A DNA stretch of 64,000 bases from Argopecten irradians. Lineage: Eukaryota > Mollusca > Bivalvia > Pectinida > Pectinidae. Positions 49,301-60,600 of this stretch are shown here, one piece after another. A model generated the notes under the pieces. It saw only the letters and a list, made by a program, of their open reading frames with translations. It searched no databases and was not told where the DNA came from. The stretch's first letter is position 1. Each line of letters starts with the position of its first letter. Where the stretch lies: contig NC_091134.1 in NCBI RefSeq assembly GCF_041381155.1, positions 4,150,001 through 4,214,000 of the forward strand, written 5' to 3'. The position numbers were made by a program, and so were the translations under genes.

Positions 49301-52300
49301 CCGGTAAATCTGCTTTACTTCTTCCCAAATCAAACCTTTACAAAAAAAAAATGTTTTCGTTAGCTTTCAATGTCATGTGCAAAGATTCTCGATTTCAAAA
49401 AAATCATATCAGTTGTCTAGCCGATTGTCATTTTCTAAAACTATACATTATTGGCAACCTTCCAATAGAGAAATTTTCATCAAAATTACAGGTATACCAT
49501 GATCTAAACAAAATACTAAACTCAAAATATGTGTACTTATTCATACTGTCGTACATGATGTCTGCAACAACTTAAAGACGGGATCTCAAAGTTTTAAATT
49601 TGGATTACAAAGTTTGACTGCAGTGGTAGTATATTGAGAAGTTGATGGAAAGGTAAAACAATTTTAACTGCAAAAAACATGCCTTCACTTACCAATTATC
49701 CACAGGAAGACCAGGCCAATGAGAACGTAGGCAAATAAGTTGGTTTCGTCACAGGCAATGGTGAGCCATACCGTATTATACTTGAGTTTACACAGACATA
49801 TTACGATTAGAAATGACAGGTAGGAACAGGTGTAACTCAGGAATCTCATTAAAGGTGTGTCCAATAGTATTGTTACCTGTAATTAAACGTACCGGCAATG
49901 GTGAACATACGACCTACACGATATGGTAGCGAAAACCGATCATTTTCAAGCGTAATTATTTTTTATTTTCTTAATTTGTATGTGCTTAGATTGGAATATT
50001 CTGTATTGAATTGGATAAGGTTAATGAATTTGCTAATACCGTAGCTGTTCACATGTGATGGGTTCAAATTATCTGTTGAAAACTATAACATATGTCTACA
50101 TCGAATTATTTATAGAACAAATGCGTAGTCTAAACCATATCTTATGATAACCTAATTGCCCAACAGGGTTTACTGCCTCTAGATATTCATATGAAACAGA
50201 TATTAATAGTCGGATTTTGTTGTTGTTGTTGTTTTTTTTTTTTTTTTTTTTTTAACGCAAAATATGGTTTAATGCAGACAGCATCATCTTATTTTTATGA
50301 TTAGATAAGTATTTAAAATTCCTATAATTGAACAGCCACATTTAAAACACTGTTCCTTTTTGTTTCATTGATTTATTTGTCTACATGTATATAGTTTGCT
50401 GCTTAACAATAATTTGGGGATGACATCCATGGTACCTCTATTGTATGCCATTAGGTCTTTGCGGCTAATATTGGCTCAATCCAATTTCGTCTTAAATAGT
50501 TTCTTTGTATGATTTTATTTTGAAATTTCATAGTTGCCAATTTTCATTTCCTTATTTTTGTGTAAAATTTGGACTACAGTAATAAAATAGATTTTAAACT
50601 TGTTGGAAAACATTTTAATTAAACCAGTTGAATAATTGATAGCTTTGGATTTTATACTTGTTGGAAAACATTTTAATCTAACCAGTTATCATTGAGTTAT
50701 ATATAGATGTGGAGATGCGTAAGTAGGTACTAGTGATATTGCATTGTTAGGCTCTTTTATTTGACCTATCTCTATAACATTAAAAAACTAAATCTTCAAC
50801 TGAATTGTAGACCGACCTTACTCCACGGCGCCACGACGTAGACAAGTGACAGGATGGGGAGGAGGATTATACCGAGAGGTATAGCCAGCATCAGGTAATC
50901 AAACCTGTTCAGTAGTCGTAACATCTGTAGTCCACTGAACCAAAGCTCGGACACCTGGGCCTGGCACTTCACGTGTCCTACAAACTGAACAGAGAAATAC
51001 AAAAGTCGCAAATACTTTTTCCAATCTACATATTATCTATAAAAAAGATTTATGGGATGAGTAATATTCTCCTTTGATGTATTTGGAATTACAATTATCA
51101 TTTGACCACATTCCCTTGAAAACAACATGCTCTTCATTTAAAATTTGAAGCATTGTCTTATATGTAGTAGCATTTAATGATGCTACCGAGAGCATATTTG
51201 TATGAACTCTAAGTTATAGTATAAATATTAGGTACAAAATTGCTTTGATGTTCAGTAACTTACATCGAAATAGACGACCAAATCAAAATTAATTTGAAGG
51301 AAAGAGAGACATTTAAATTTTTTATTGTATATAAATTGAAAAAAAAACACCTTATATGATCGTCAACATCCGGACTGCTGCAATCAACGTCTAATGTACA
51401 AAGGACACAATTTCGCCATGTAAACAGAAGTAAGTATGGTAATCGTCCTGACGACCGAATGGCTGACCAATCGGCTTTCTATAACTTAATTGCATCAAAA
51501 GGTCGAGAATACTCTAGACAGGCAATATAGCTATGAACGCAGATTATTGACTGAAAAAGTGCATTATTTAAAAAAAATTGAGATGAAACGACCTTTATAC
51601 TTTATCGTACCAGCGTGCACACGACCATGATGGTTTTCAGAAAGAAATTAATAATTTATGATTTTAATGTTCAATTTGCATAACATAACACTACATGTGT
51701 CAGCTTACGGGATATCAATACTAGTATTATATGATTTTATATATGTTACCCGTTTTTGTATTATATACCACTTCCAGCTTACAGGACATCGATACTAGTA
51801 TTGTATGGTGTTATATATGTTACCCGTTTTTGTATTATATAACAATGCCAGCTTACGGGACATCGATACTAGTATTGTATGGTGTTATATATGTTACCCG
51901 TTTTTGTATTATATAACAATGCCAGCTTACGGGATATCGATACTAGTATTGTATGGTGTTATATATGTTACCCGTTTTTGTATTATATAACAATGCCAGC
52001 TTACGGGATATCGATACTAGTATTGATGGTGTTATATATGTTACCCGTTTTGTTTAACACTAGGTATCGATGTATTATATAACCGTTATAACAATCCACT
52101 TACGGATATCGATACTAGTATTGCATGTGTATTATGTTACCCGTTTTGTATTAGTTAATTTACCCGTTTTTGTATTATATAACAATGCCAGCTTACGGGA
52201 TATCGATACTACCAGTATTATGTGTTATATATGTTACCCGTTTTTGTATTATATAACAATGCCACTTACGGGAATCGTACAGTATTGATGGTGATTATAT

Positions 52301-54763
52301 ATGTTACCCGTTGTATTATATAACAATGCCAGCTTACGGGATATCGATACTAGTATTGTATGGTGTTATATATGTTACCCGTTTTTGTATTATATAACAA
52401 TGCCAGCTTACGGGATATCGATACCAGTATTATAGGGTGATATATATGTTACCCGTTTTTGTATTATATAACAATGCCAGCTTACGGGACATCGATACTA
52501 GTATTGTATGGTGTTATATATGTTACCCGTTTTTGTATTATATAACAATGCCAGCTTACGGGATATCGATACCAGTATTGTATGGTATTAGATATGTTAC
52601 CCGTTTCTGTTCCATACGCATAGCTAAAGACAGAAGAGGAAAGCTGTCGTCTTTGTTGAGTTGAAATGCTTTATCATCTTCACTCTCCTCCTCATCGTCA
52701 GACGACCTGGCGCTAGCCCCGGACAGAATACACTTAACGTCATCCGACGACCGACAGTTGTCCATCAGGCCTAGGGTGAACGTTTGGCATTGTTCATCTA
52801 GCTCCTGGTACGTTTTCTAGTCAAAGGCAAACACAAAAATGGGCTAAAATGTATATATTGTTTTTGTCATGCAAATCTATATATAAATCATAAGGTTGTT
52901 CCATTTTAAACAAAAATAACAATCAATTGTAATTTACAGGTGATGGTTTAACAGCATTAAAATGTTTCGGGGAAACGTAATAAAAATAACGTAATGTTAC
53001 CTAATCGGTTGAATCACTTACATAGACATAGCATCATATACTGAGGTGATTGTGCAATCATATATACCCCCTAATATCTTAAGCATTTTAGTTATAACTT
53101 TACAAATGTATAAAAAGTAAACTTTTATTTGGCATTGCCATACATTTGGCGGTTTTACATTTTATGCAGGAGGATGTTTTTTTCAGAAATTTATAGTTTT
53201 GCTATTTACATCTTTAAACGTGTCATAACTGTTTGTCAATATCAATGCATATAGTTAGCTAAACACTAATAATTGATCGAGTTTCTTCGTGTACAATGCT
53301 TCAAACTAGTGATTCATAGGCTGGAAAAAACCATACTTCTATACATAGCATTCAACGGGATTCAAAAGGAAACGATTATGTTTGCCTTTCATCTTTTACG
53401 ATAACTATACATAAAGCCAGTGAACTATCACATGCATTACTAATTACGTGTTAGCAGATTTAAATTGTAGCAAACAGAATGCACTTGAGTTTCGATTAAT
53501 GTAAAATTATCGCTCCATATACTGAAATTGATTCGATAGTGTTATTTGGTATTTAAACTTGTGTAGTAATGGTCTGCAGTGACTACGAATGCACTGTCCA
53601 TTAATATGTAAGATATTTTATATGTGTATTAAGTTTACATCGATATAAAATGTGATGGAGTATCAGAAACTGCTAAAATCAAAGTAGATATTACCTACTT
53701 GGCGGAATATCAGAAACTGCTAAAATCATAGTTAATATTATCTACTTGACGGAGTATATAATAAGATATACGATGCAACAGGTGATGGAATATGTTTTGT
53801 AAAAATATCCTTTTCGTGCGAGCATTTCATTCATTCTAATTGTTAGCTGAATAAATCCGAAATAAACAAATGTCCTAAAAACTATACGCATTTCGGAAAC
53901 AATAAATATCATTTAGCCCAGTTTCATCAACATTTCTGAACTTTATGGAATTCTAACTTTAAATTCCCCAAAGAAATGTATTACATGAGTGGCGACAAAT
54001 AACTTGATGTTACCTGATTTTCCGTCTCGATCATCTGTAGCCGTTTGAATCCCTTACTGAGATGGAAGCAGGCCATAATGGGATCCTCCTCAGTGAGTGA
54101 GATGTAGGCGGGGCTGGCCAGGGCCCTAAAGGTATCTAACCGGTTATTACAGAAGACCATGTAATCCCCTTCCCTATCATCAATACACTGGCGACACGAA
54201 CAGAAGTAGTCGTGGGGGATCTCTAAATAAACCGCCCTCAACATTATCATCTGGACAATCTGAAAATTATTCTTTATTGCCGCCCTCATCAGCGCCTCTT
54301 TTAACATTTTGTCTACCTTTGTGGCTCCCTTGCTCTCAATATCCTTTTCTACTATTTCAGGTTGTTTGCCATTTTGGAGCTCCTCGGTATCATCCATGTA
54401 AAGGTGCACGTCAGATTCCACAGTTCGACGTCGGTAGATTTGGTGACGTAATAGGATTTCACATAGTTCTGTTCTATTGTTATCAACCGCGCAAAGTAGA
54501 CCTTGGTGAACCTTTGGTCCAGATACCTTAGCGACCAAGAAAACAACCAGGGATTCCTTCCCTGACATAATCGCAAGGTCAAGGCCGGTACGTCCGAGTG
54601 AGTCTTCACAATCAGGAGATACAACGTCATTTTCAAGGACCTTTTTCACAACCTTTTCATCCCCAAGCTCGGCGGCGTCCAAAAATGTCCTTTCTGATTC
54701 ACTCAAACCGGGACGTAACCTCTCTGCAAGAACATTCAAACGGCGCTTCTTTTTGCAGCTCAT
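42110..54763 (-). CDS. TRPC: TRPC-family cation channel (complete, 12 coding exons)
   Basis: A canonical TRP channel of about 944 residues, a plasma-membrane non-selective Ca2+/Na+ channel of the receptor-operated type. Minus-strand exons: 54763-54014, 52816-52601, 50984-50817, 49876-49693, 49335-49042, 48785-48524, 48235-48004, 47295-47083, 46552-46502, 43324-43255, 42961-42786, 42328-42110. All phases agree. In order: ankyrin region; TRP_2 domain (FRALASPAYISLTEEDP); a TRPC zinc site HDYFCSCRQC; six helices; MPANETFG before S5; pore LVWSLLGFG; S6 LMNLLIAVMSNTFQEI; TRP box EWKFVRTELW; CIRB-type LVRRY; and a coiled coil. Exon 2 has a highly acidic insert (SDDEEESEDDK). Donors of exons 3, 6 and 7 are GTCGGT, GTCAGT and GTCAGT, unusual at +3. 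Intron 2 begins with a donor-repeating array. The subtype (vertebrate-like TRPC or fly TRP/TRPgamma) is undecided. Confidence 0.93.
43078..43140 (+). mobile_element. Degenerate fragment related to MITE family B
   Basis: The sequence ending AACGTAGAAGGTCTTTAAAA and the preceding AATTAAAAAAACAGTTTCAG line up with the 3' end of the family B elements (AATTAAAAGCCGTTTCGG, then the terminal repeat). Weak similarity by eye, in the short TRPC intron between exons 10 and 11. Confidence 0.3.
43722..43744. repeat. AT dinucleotide microsatellite
   Basis: An uninterrupted run of alternating A and T (about 11 repeats) in a TRPC intron. Confidence 0.95.
45960..46290. repeat. Dispersed repeat, copy 2
   Basis: Related to about 240-560 in this window in the same orientation: shared words include CTTTACAATTACT, ATTTGTACATGT, AAACTATACATT and TTTTGTAATTATCAAAA-like strings in the same order. 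It lies in the TRPC intron between exons 9 and 10. More diverged than the MITE pairs, so older. Family unknown. Confidence 0.55.
48004..49876 (-). CDS. TRPC: TRPC membrane-core exons 4-7 (S1-S6 and pore)
   Basis: Exons 49876-49693, 49335-49042, 48785-48524 and 48235-48004. Exon 5 starts GLIWEEVKQIYRAGAQDYL, which matches the TRPC G-I/L-W-xE-K-I/Y-x-G pattern ahead of the second helix. Exon 6 carries ISFIMPANETFGTMLVSF, the TRPC S4-S5 linker. Exon 7 carries the pore helix (FSGTLFLLVWSLLGFG), where vertebrate TRPCs have LFW; the tryptophan is kept. It also carries S6. An extracellular NMT/NMS sequon pair is visible in exon 5. Confidence 0.9.
51702..52606 (-). repeat. 74-bp tandem array repeating the TRPC exon 2 splice donor
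   Basis: About 12 units with a regular 74-bp period at each end (CCAGCTTACGGG at about 51775, 51849, 51923, 51997 and so on) and several shortened, irregular units at about 52020-52320. On the coding (minus) strand every unit contains ACAAAAACGG/GTAACATA, almost the same as the authentic exon 2 edge ACAGAAACGG/GTAACATA at 52601/52600. The array starts at this junction and fills the first 0.9 kb of intron 2. Each unit also has a second donor-like CCC/GTAAGC. Confidence 0.9.
53655..53757. repeat. 47-bp tandem duplication
   Basis: Two diverged copies starting near 53661 and 53708 (TATCAGAAACTGCTAAAATC in both), in TRPC intron 1. Confidence 0.75.
54014..54763 (-). CDS. TRPC: TRPC coding exon 1: ankyrin region, zinc site and TRP_2
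   Basis: Codes residues 1-250 in one 750-base exon. Ankyrin-type helices start at ERTFLDAAELGDEKVVKKVL and include DSLGRTGLDLAIMSGKESL. A non-conserved charged loop (about 118-150) follows, then the HX3CXCX2C zinc site (H184, C188, C190, C193) and the TRP_2 segment. ATG at 54763 is chosen because the conserved domain begins 25 residues later and the basic N-terminus (CKKKRR) is typical. Donor CAG/GTAACA is phase 0. Confidence 0.92.
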
Positions 54764-57647
54764 ATTTATAGTAATTTATGTATTGCTCCTAGTCTCCAAA
54801 AGTCTTAAACACTGGTTAAAATACTGCAATAGTTAACTTGACTCTCTTATGCGTTGTTTTTTGAGTCATTGACCACTGCACATCAGTGCATGCCGTCCTT
54901 AGTAGATATTGTCTATCGATGTGCCTGCTGTAACAAGTTAGCTCACCATCTACATCAATAATGTAATGTAACTTATATTTTGATTGGACGAAATCGGTAT
55001 CCTATAACGCGCTATTGTTCCACGCGCGCTCGAGCAAGTCATGCGACATCTGTTGCACTGGGTTGTAATCCCGTTTTTTATGTTAATGATAATTGATGTA
55101 AATCATAAGTCGGTCGTTGAATGCTGCATGGTTGGAAGTCTATTATAATGCTTTCGTACTGTTGACATTTTGACAAATTGGAAGGATAATTTCTGTCGAT
55201 TTCCGTGTTACACTTGAGCACTATATGTGGTATCGGGTTAAAGTCAATATCATAGATATTTCGTATCAATCATGTCTTACGAAAATTGCAAATAGATATA
55301 CCTTTAATGATCTATCGAAAGTTAATATTACATGCATTTTAACTAGATAACTATTAGATGTGTGTGATAGGTACCTGATGAGTATTCAGGATCATTCTAT
55401 TACGTACGACGAAAATATCACAGTTCCGCACCACTTTAATCCAGCCGATTAGAAAACCATCAGAAAACTAACAGTTTGCGCCCTTGTTTTCTAAATTAAT
55501 ACGGTGATGAGACGGAGAACATTCGTACCACCTACATGCATAGTATTACCGTGAGCAAAGAGGATTTCGACGTGACATTTTATTATTTGCTGATATCATA
55601 ATTATATTACGCCAATGTAAGCTGAAATATATATAATTAGAGCCAACCTCTCTTGAATCAGGATGTTGCTGTATTTTGAAATGTGCATCTCTCCATCATG
55701 CATAATTAATGAAAAAAGGCACCCAATGCATTTATTTTTTGGTGGAAAGGTCAATTTACGCCGGCTATAAAAATGTGATTTTCAGCTCAAATGTTACCGT
55801 TAATGTTGTGGAGAAAGAAATTTCTGGATACTACACCAAATGGCTGTGGCGTTTGGATGTTTTACACAATAACATACTGTAAAGGATGCGTCCGTTGTGT
55901 GATGAGACCTTTGGGTCCCCTTCCAAATCCGCCATAGTTCCACATCAAAGAAAAAAATAGCTATACTGTAGCCGCATGCCTTTTTATTGATCGGAAGTCG
56001 GTGCATAATGAACTCATTATTAAACACCAAATTACAATACGCCGAATGGAAATGTCAGGCAAATGTTTTGGACCATTACACAGAAGATATTAGTAACTTT
56101 TTAGCTCCCCAGGCATTCCATCTCCTGTATATTAATAATAGTAGTGTTGGGTAGGTATCTTTGGGAGTAGTTTGCTGCATGATCAAATCGTGTGTAATGG
56201 ATATAGGCTTGGCAGTGAGAGAAATAACGAAAAGACTTCTTTGCTTGAATCCACGTGTTTATCAACCGGAACTGTTACAAGTAAATCTCCAAACAGAATA
56301 TGGACAATAATTCCGGATACTTCTCTGGTGGTCACATAAATATATATTACATATATATATATTACACGTGTATGATGCTCTGTCTGTCATGGCGACTTTA
56401 TTGGAATGTTGCCTTAATAATTCACAAACTGTCTGTTAACAAATAAAAAGTCTACACACGACTTCTTGATTTTTGTCCAGTTAATGTGTTTTTTCTCATA
56501 ATGTTTAAGTTATTTTATGTTCGTATACCATTTATATTGTGACTGAATTACCAGAAATTGAAGGCAGTTCATTAAACATTAGTAATTCTGCATTTTTTAA
56601 GTCTCGTCGACTCCTCCATGGTAATTACGCGATTTAATTTTCCTGATGTCTAAACTTACCATAAATATCATATCTATAAAGTGGTACAGTAGAACTTTGT
56701 GTATATATGTACTTGGACTATGATCGAAAAGTGTTCATCGTATGATAGTAACAGTAGCGGGTTCATCTAAAGGTCGTATGCAAATCATTAAATTCTTATT
56801 ACATAGTGTTCAAAACTAGATAACAATGTTATGCTTAACGTTCTATTCTGAGTTCTATGTTTACATTGAAAAGGTCTGTCTAGCTTCCTCAAATTAAACT
56901 TGTAAAATGTAGGCTGGGTCTTCTTACAAATCCTAGTATGCATTATAACATGGCTGAGATATAGTGACCACATTAAGTTTGACTATTGAACTGACTATTA
57001 AGAAACCTAATGTGAGCAAACTTATAAAGTTTTACTAGTAGAAGGACAACAATAGTTGAAGGAAATCAGTAAAAAAAAATGCAGATAATATACCCCCTTT
57101 CCCTTTCATGGCGCCAAGATCCCTCTGCAATATAGGATTTCTTTTCAAATATCATCTAAATTACAATCAATGTCGGAGGTATCTTACAATTATACTTATA
57201 AACAGAGTTGATACTAACGCAATAAAGATGTTAATTATCTGTGTGAATTAACTATTATAATAATGTTCATTTATATTTTTCAGAAATACATGTACATAAT
57301 GTACATGTTTCTGGATTTTCTAATTCAAGCTTTAGAAAAAAAAATAGATCAATTTAAAAAAAGAAGAAACAAAAATGTTAGCGTAAAAATTTCAGTAAAA
57401 ACGGTAAACTACATATTTTTTTAAATGACATGCGATGGAGGTACAACATGTACTTAAAAAATTAACGCTTTCCCTCCACCGAAAAAATATCCCACTTGGG
57501 CCTCACACCTATCAAAAGTTCGCGGTTCCGGTAGGGGGAGTAACTCTAATACGTCGCTGAGAAATTTACCTGGATGATTGCAACATGTCCCTTGAGCTGC
57601 TTACCGACTACTATATATAAACATCGTTAGATTTTGCGGAATTCAGC
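54764..57647. other. Bidirectional intergenic region between TRPC and MFSD8
   Basis: TRPC (-) and MFSD8-like (+) start codons face each other across 2.9 kb. No coding exon is recognised. Short open frames (55078-55269, 55800-56030, 56788-56973, all minus) show nothing familiar. TRPC 5' UTR exons may lie here. A TATATAAA at 57613-57620 is only about 30 bases before the MFSD8 ATG, which is too close to be a convincing promoter. Confidence 0.4.
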
Positions 57648-60600
57648 ATGGTTACACTGAAAACAAGAAAACGCATATCATACGTAACTCTGGGGTTCTT
57701 CTTTTTAATGGGAGGCATTGAATATGGTAAGTAACTACTGAGATACACCGATGTTACAGTAACGAACAGGCCTAACAGTACAGTACAGATACACTTGTAC
57801 AATAACTTCAGATACACATGTACAATAACTACAGATACACACGTGCAATAACTACAAATACACATGTGCAATAACTACAAATACACATGTTCAGTAACTA
57901 CAATACAGATTACAGTACTTACATGTATGTAGTTACTGAGCAGCACTGACAGTACTAGGTTATACAGTAACTTACATGTAGAGCTAGCTAGTATACATGT
58001 AACCGAAAACTCAGTGTGTAACATCATATTCAGAGTGAAGACCGAAAACTCAGCGTGTTACACTATATTCAGAGTGAAGACCGAAAACTCAGCCTGTTAT
58101 ATTATATTCAGAGTGAAGACCGAAAACTCAGAGTGTAAGATTAAATTCAGCATCTCAGAATTCATATTTATTTGTCCTTGCTTCCGATGACCAGTTAGCC
58201 GACCGGACACAGGTAAATCTGTCTATCACAGCAGGAGGCTGAAGAGTGTCGTCTGTGGATGAGGCTTGCATACATTTAACTTAAAATAAAGGCCATCTTC
58301 ATTAGACAATGAGTATGAAACTCATATTGAGAAACCGATAAAGTTCCTTTCTTAAACAATTCCTGGAAGTATATTGGTAAAGCTATATAGCGGTCGTTAG
58401 CTAAATTAGAGACGATACACTATACGTACACAAGAAGGTTTTATGAATTCGTATGTCATAACAAATTAGTTATTGACCACGGACAATTGTATTTAGTCCT
58501 GGCTATAGTTTTAGACATGTTACGATGAAAAAGACTAGTGATGGTAAGTTCAGAAAAGGTCGTAATAATTCAGACGGTCAATATAAATTTAAGAATGGAC
58601 ATTGATAATCAGTGATGTTTTTCGAAAAATGGTGTCAAAATTCATATTAGTAGAGACACTTTAAGGTGCGGGATAAGGGAATTTGGAGTCCATTGAATTA
58701 TTTGTCATACACATATAGTTGTTCGTATCGTCGAGATCTAGTAATAGAGTCTACATGTTGTCCTTCAATATTTGACTCGGACTCGGTCGCTTCATTTGAC
58801 CGTCTCTATTATATTAGACTGATGTCACCAACATTAGATCCCGTTGCTGAAAATTATGCCACCACTATAAAATTAACATAAATAATTATCAATTGTTTAG
58901 CGGCTATATCTCGTACGTGTACATTTTGAGGACCTGGATATAAACATTCTTTGACCTCACACTATTTTTTCTGAGGAACAGTGCCTGTACCGGGCCAGTG
59001 ATTGACAGCTCAACTACGCAGTAGCATACGAGGTGTGATGCCCCCCGTGGCTAGGTAGGACCGACCCGGGGTCCCAGCTCTGCAAAAGTTTGATTGACAC
59101 AAAACTCTGAATTTAACAGAACACGCTGAATATAATTGGACATGCTGAGTTTAACCGGACAACTCTGAATTTAACAGAACACACTGAATATAATCGGACA
59201 CGCTGAGTTTAATCTGACAGGCTGAATTTAATCTTCCACTCTGAGTTTTCGGTCTTCACTCTGAATATAATGTAACAATTTGAGTTTTCATGGTTCACTC
59301 TGAATATAATGTAACACGCTGAGTTTTCGGTCTTCACTCTGAATATAATGTAACACGCTGAGTTTTCGGTCTTCACTCTGAATATAATGTAACACGCTGA
59401 GTTTTCGGTCTTCACTCTGAATATAATATAACACGCTGAGTTTTCGGTCTTCACTCTGAATATAATATAACACGCTGAGTTTTCGGTCTTCACTCTGAAT
59501 ATAATGTAACACGCTGAGTTTTCGGTCTTCACTCTGAATATAATGTTACACACTGAGTTTTCGGTTACAATTCTGAATATAACCTGACCACACTGAATAT
59601 AACCTCACCACTCTGAATACAATCGTAACACGCTGAAAAACTCAGAGTTGTTGGTTAAAACTACCCAAAAACAAGGAAATTCAGAGTTTTATATCCACCA
59701 GTGACAGTACTCCAACAATGTTAGAGTTAGGCCTGACGAGACACTTTTGATCATTAGGTCGGTCGATATTGCCCATCAGAATTTTCTCAATATCGACGTC
59801 TAATATTATTGGATTAACGGGCACTGATCATGAGGCACAGGAGCTTGACGTTCTGTCCATAATATACTGTATATAGCATAAATATATAAAAGAATACCCC
59901 CGAGGCCTATATACTACATGTATTATAAATATGTATTTTTTTTATATACATGTAGTATGTAGCAGGATTGGACTGGGTCGATTTCGGTGACCAGGTAGCT
60001 CAACCGATAGAGCACTCAGCTAGTGTTCGGAGGGTCCCAGGTTCAAATCCCGGTCTGGCCACTACATTTTCTCCTCTCCTATTACAGAATTGGCGCCCAA
60101 CTAAGTCCAAAGTGGTGGTTTTTAGAAGGGTCCTATATGTCTTCGAGAGCGAAGACATCGAGAAAGGAGGGAGGAGTGTAGCGGGATTGGACTTGAACGA
60201 TCATCGGTGACCTGAGGTAGCTAAGTGGGTAGAGCACTCCTCTAGTGTTCAGAGGGACCCAGGTTCAAATCCCGGTCTGGCCGCTACATTTTCTCCTCTC
60301 CTGTTACAAGTATATAAGGCGAATTTTTTATATATATATTTATGCTATAATATATTATGGACAGAATGTCAAGCTCCTGTGATACAGGCTTCACTTGTTT
60401 CGGCGATAAATTAAAGATAATTTGAGTTGTTCTTCAAGAGACATTGAGAAAATCAAAGCTGTTGTTGAATCTTATATTACGAGGTATACTCTTTGGTGCA
60501 TTTATAAAAATTTTTTTTACATTTTGATTTTCACAGGTTATTGTTAATATGTTTAACATCTTTAAATGAAAAAGTAACTTGTGTGGCATCTGGCCTTATG

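Larger units (their letters stand above)
59958..60308 (+). mobile_element. TRIM-like miniature LTR element with tRNA-like LTRs (fossil)
   Basis: A 351-bp non-coding LTR-type element in MFSD8 intron 1. Two direct repeats, 59958-60086 and 60177-60308, both begin TGTAGC and end TTACA (TG...CA). The 90-bp interior starts, four bases after the first LTR, with TGGCGCCCAAC, the primer-binding site expected for tRNA-Lys(CUU). It ends in a polypurine tract (AAAGGAGGGAGGAG) directly before the second LTR. A 4-bp target duplication AGTA flanks it (59954-59957 and 60309-60312). The size fits a TRIM, which depends on another element's enzymes; 4-bp duplication points to a Ty3/gypsy-type helper. The LTRs differ at roughly one position in eight, so the insertion is old. 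It has no genes and looks structurally whole for its class. Confidence 0.7.
59836..60381. mobile_element. Palindromic MITE-like element split by a TRIM insertion
   Basis: The left end CACAGGAGCTTGACGTTCTG is repeated inverted at the right end (AATGTCAAGCTCCTGTG, 60365-60381). The match continues inward for about 70 bp (CATAATATA..., AGCATAAATATATA). The left half is 59836-59957 and the right half about 60313-60381; between them lies the LTR-type element at 59958-60308. No coding capacity. The host element is therefore older than the insertion. Family unknown. Confidence 0.7.

Noticed and set aside
51731-52664. Series of plus-strand open frames containing LPVFVLYNNASLRDIDTS
   Set aside because: Artefacts of the 74-bp array in TRPC intron 2, antisense to the gene.
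57613-57620. TATATAAA as the MFSD8 TATA box
   Set aside because: Only about 30 bases before the start codon, leaving almost no 5' UTR; such words are common by chance in this AT-rich DNA.
59209-59553. 114-codon minus-strand frame with repeats of ENSACYIIFRVKT
   Set aside because: Artefact of the 39-bp minisatellite; no start context or conserved domain.
59989-60282. Two functional tRNA genes or a simple SINE dimer
   Set aside because: The anticodon arms are not proper, and the repeats extend beyond the tRNA-like part to TG...CA boundaries with a primer site, purine tract and target duplication, which fits a miniature LTR element better.
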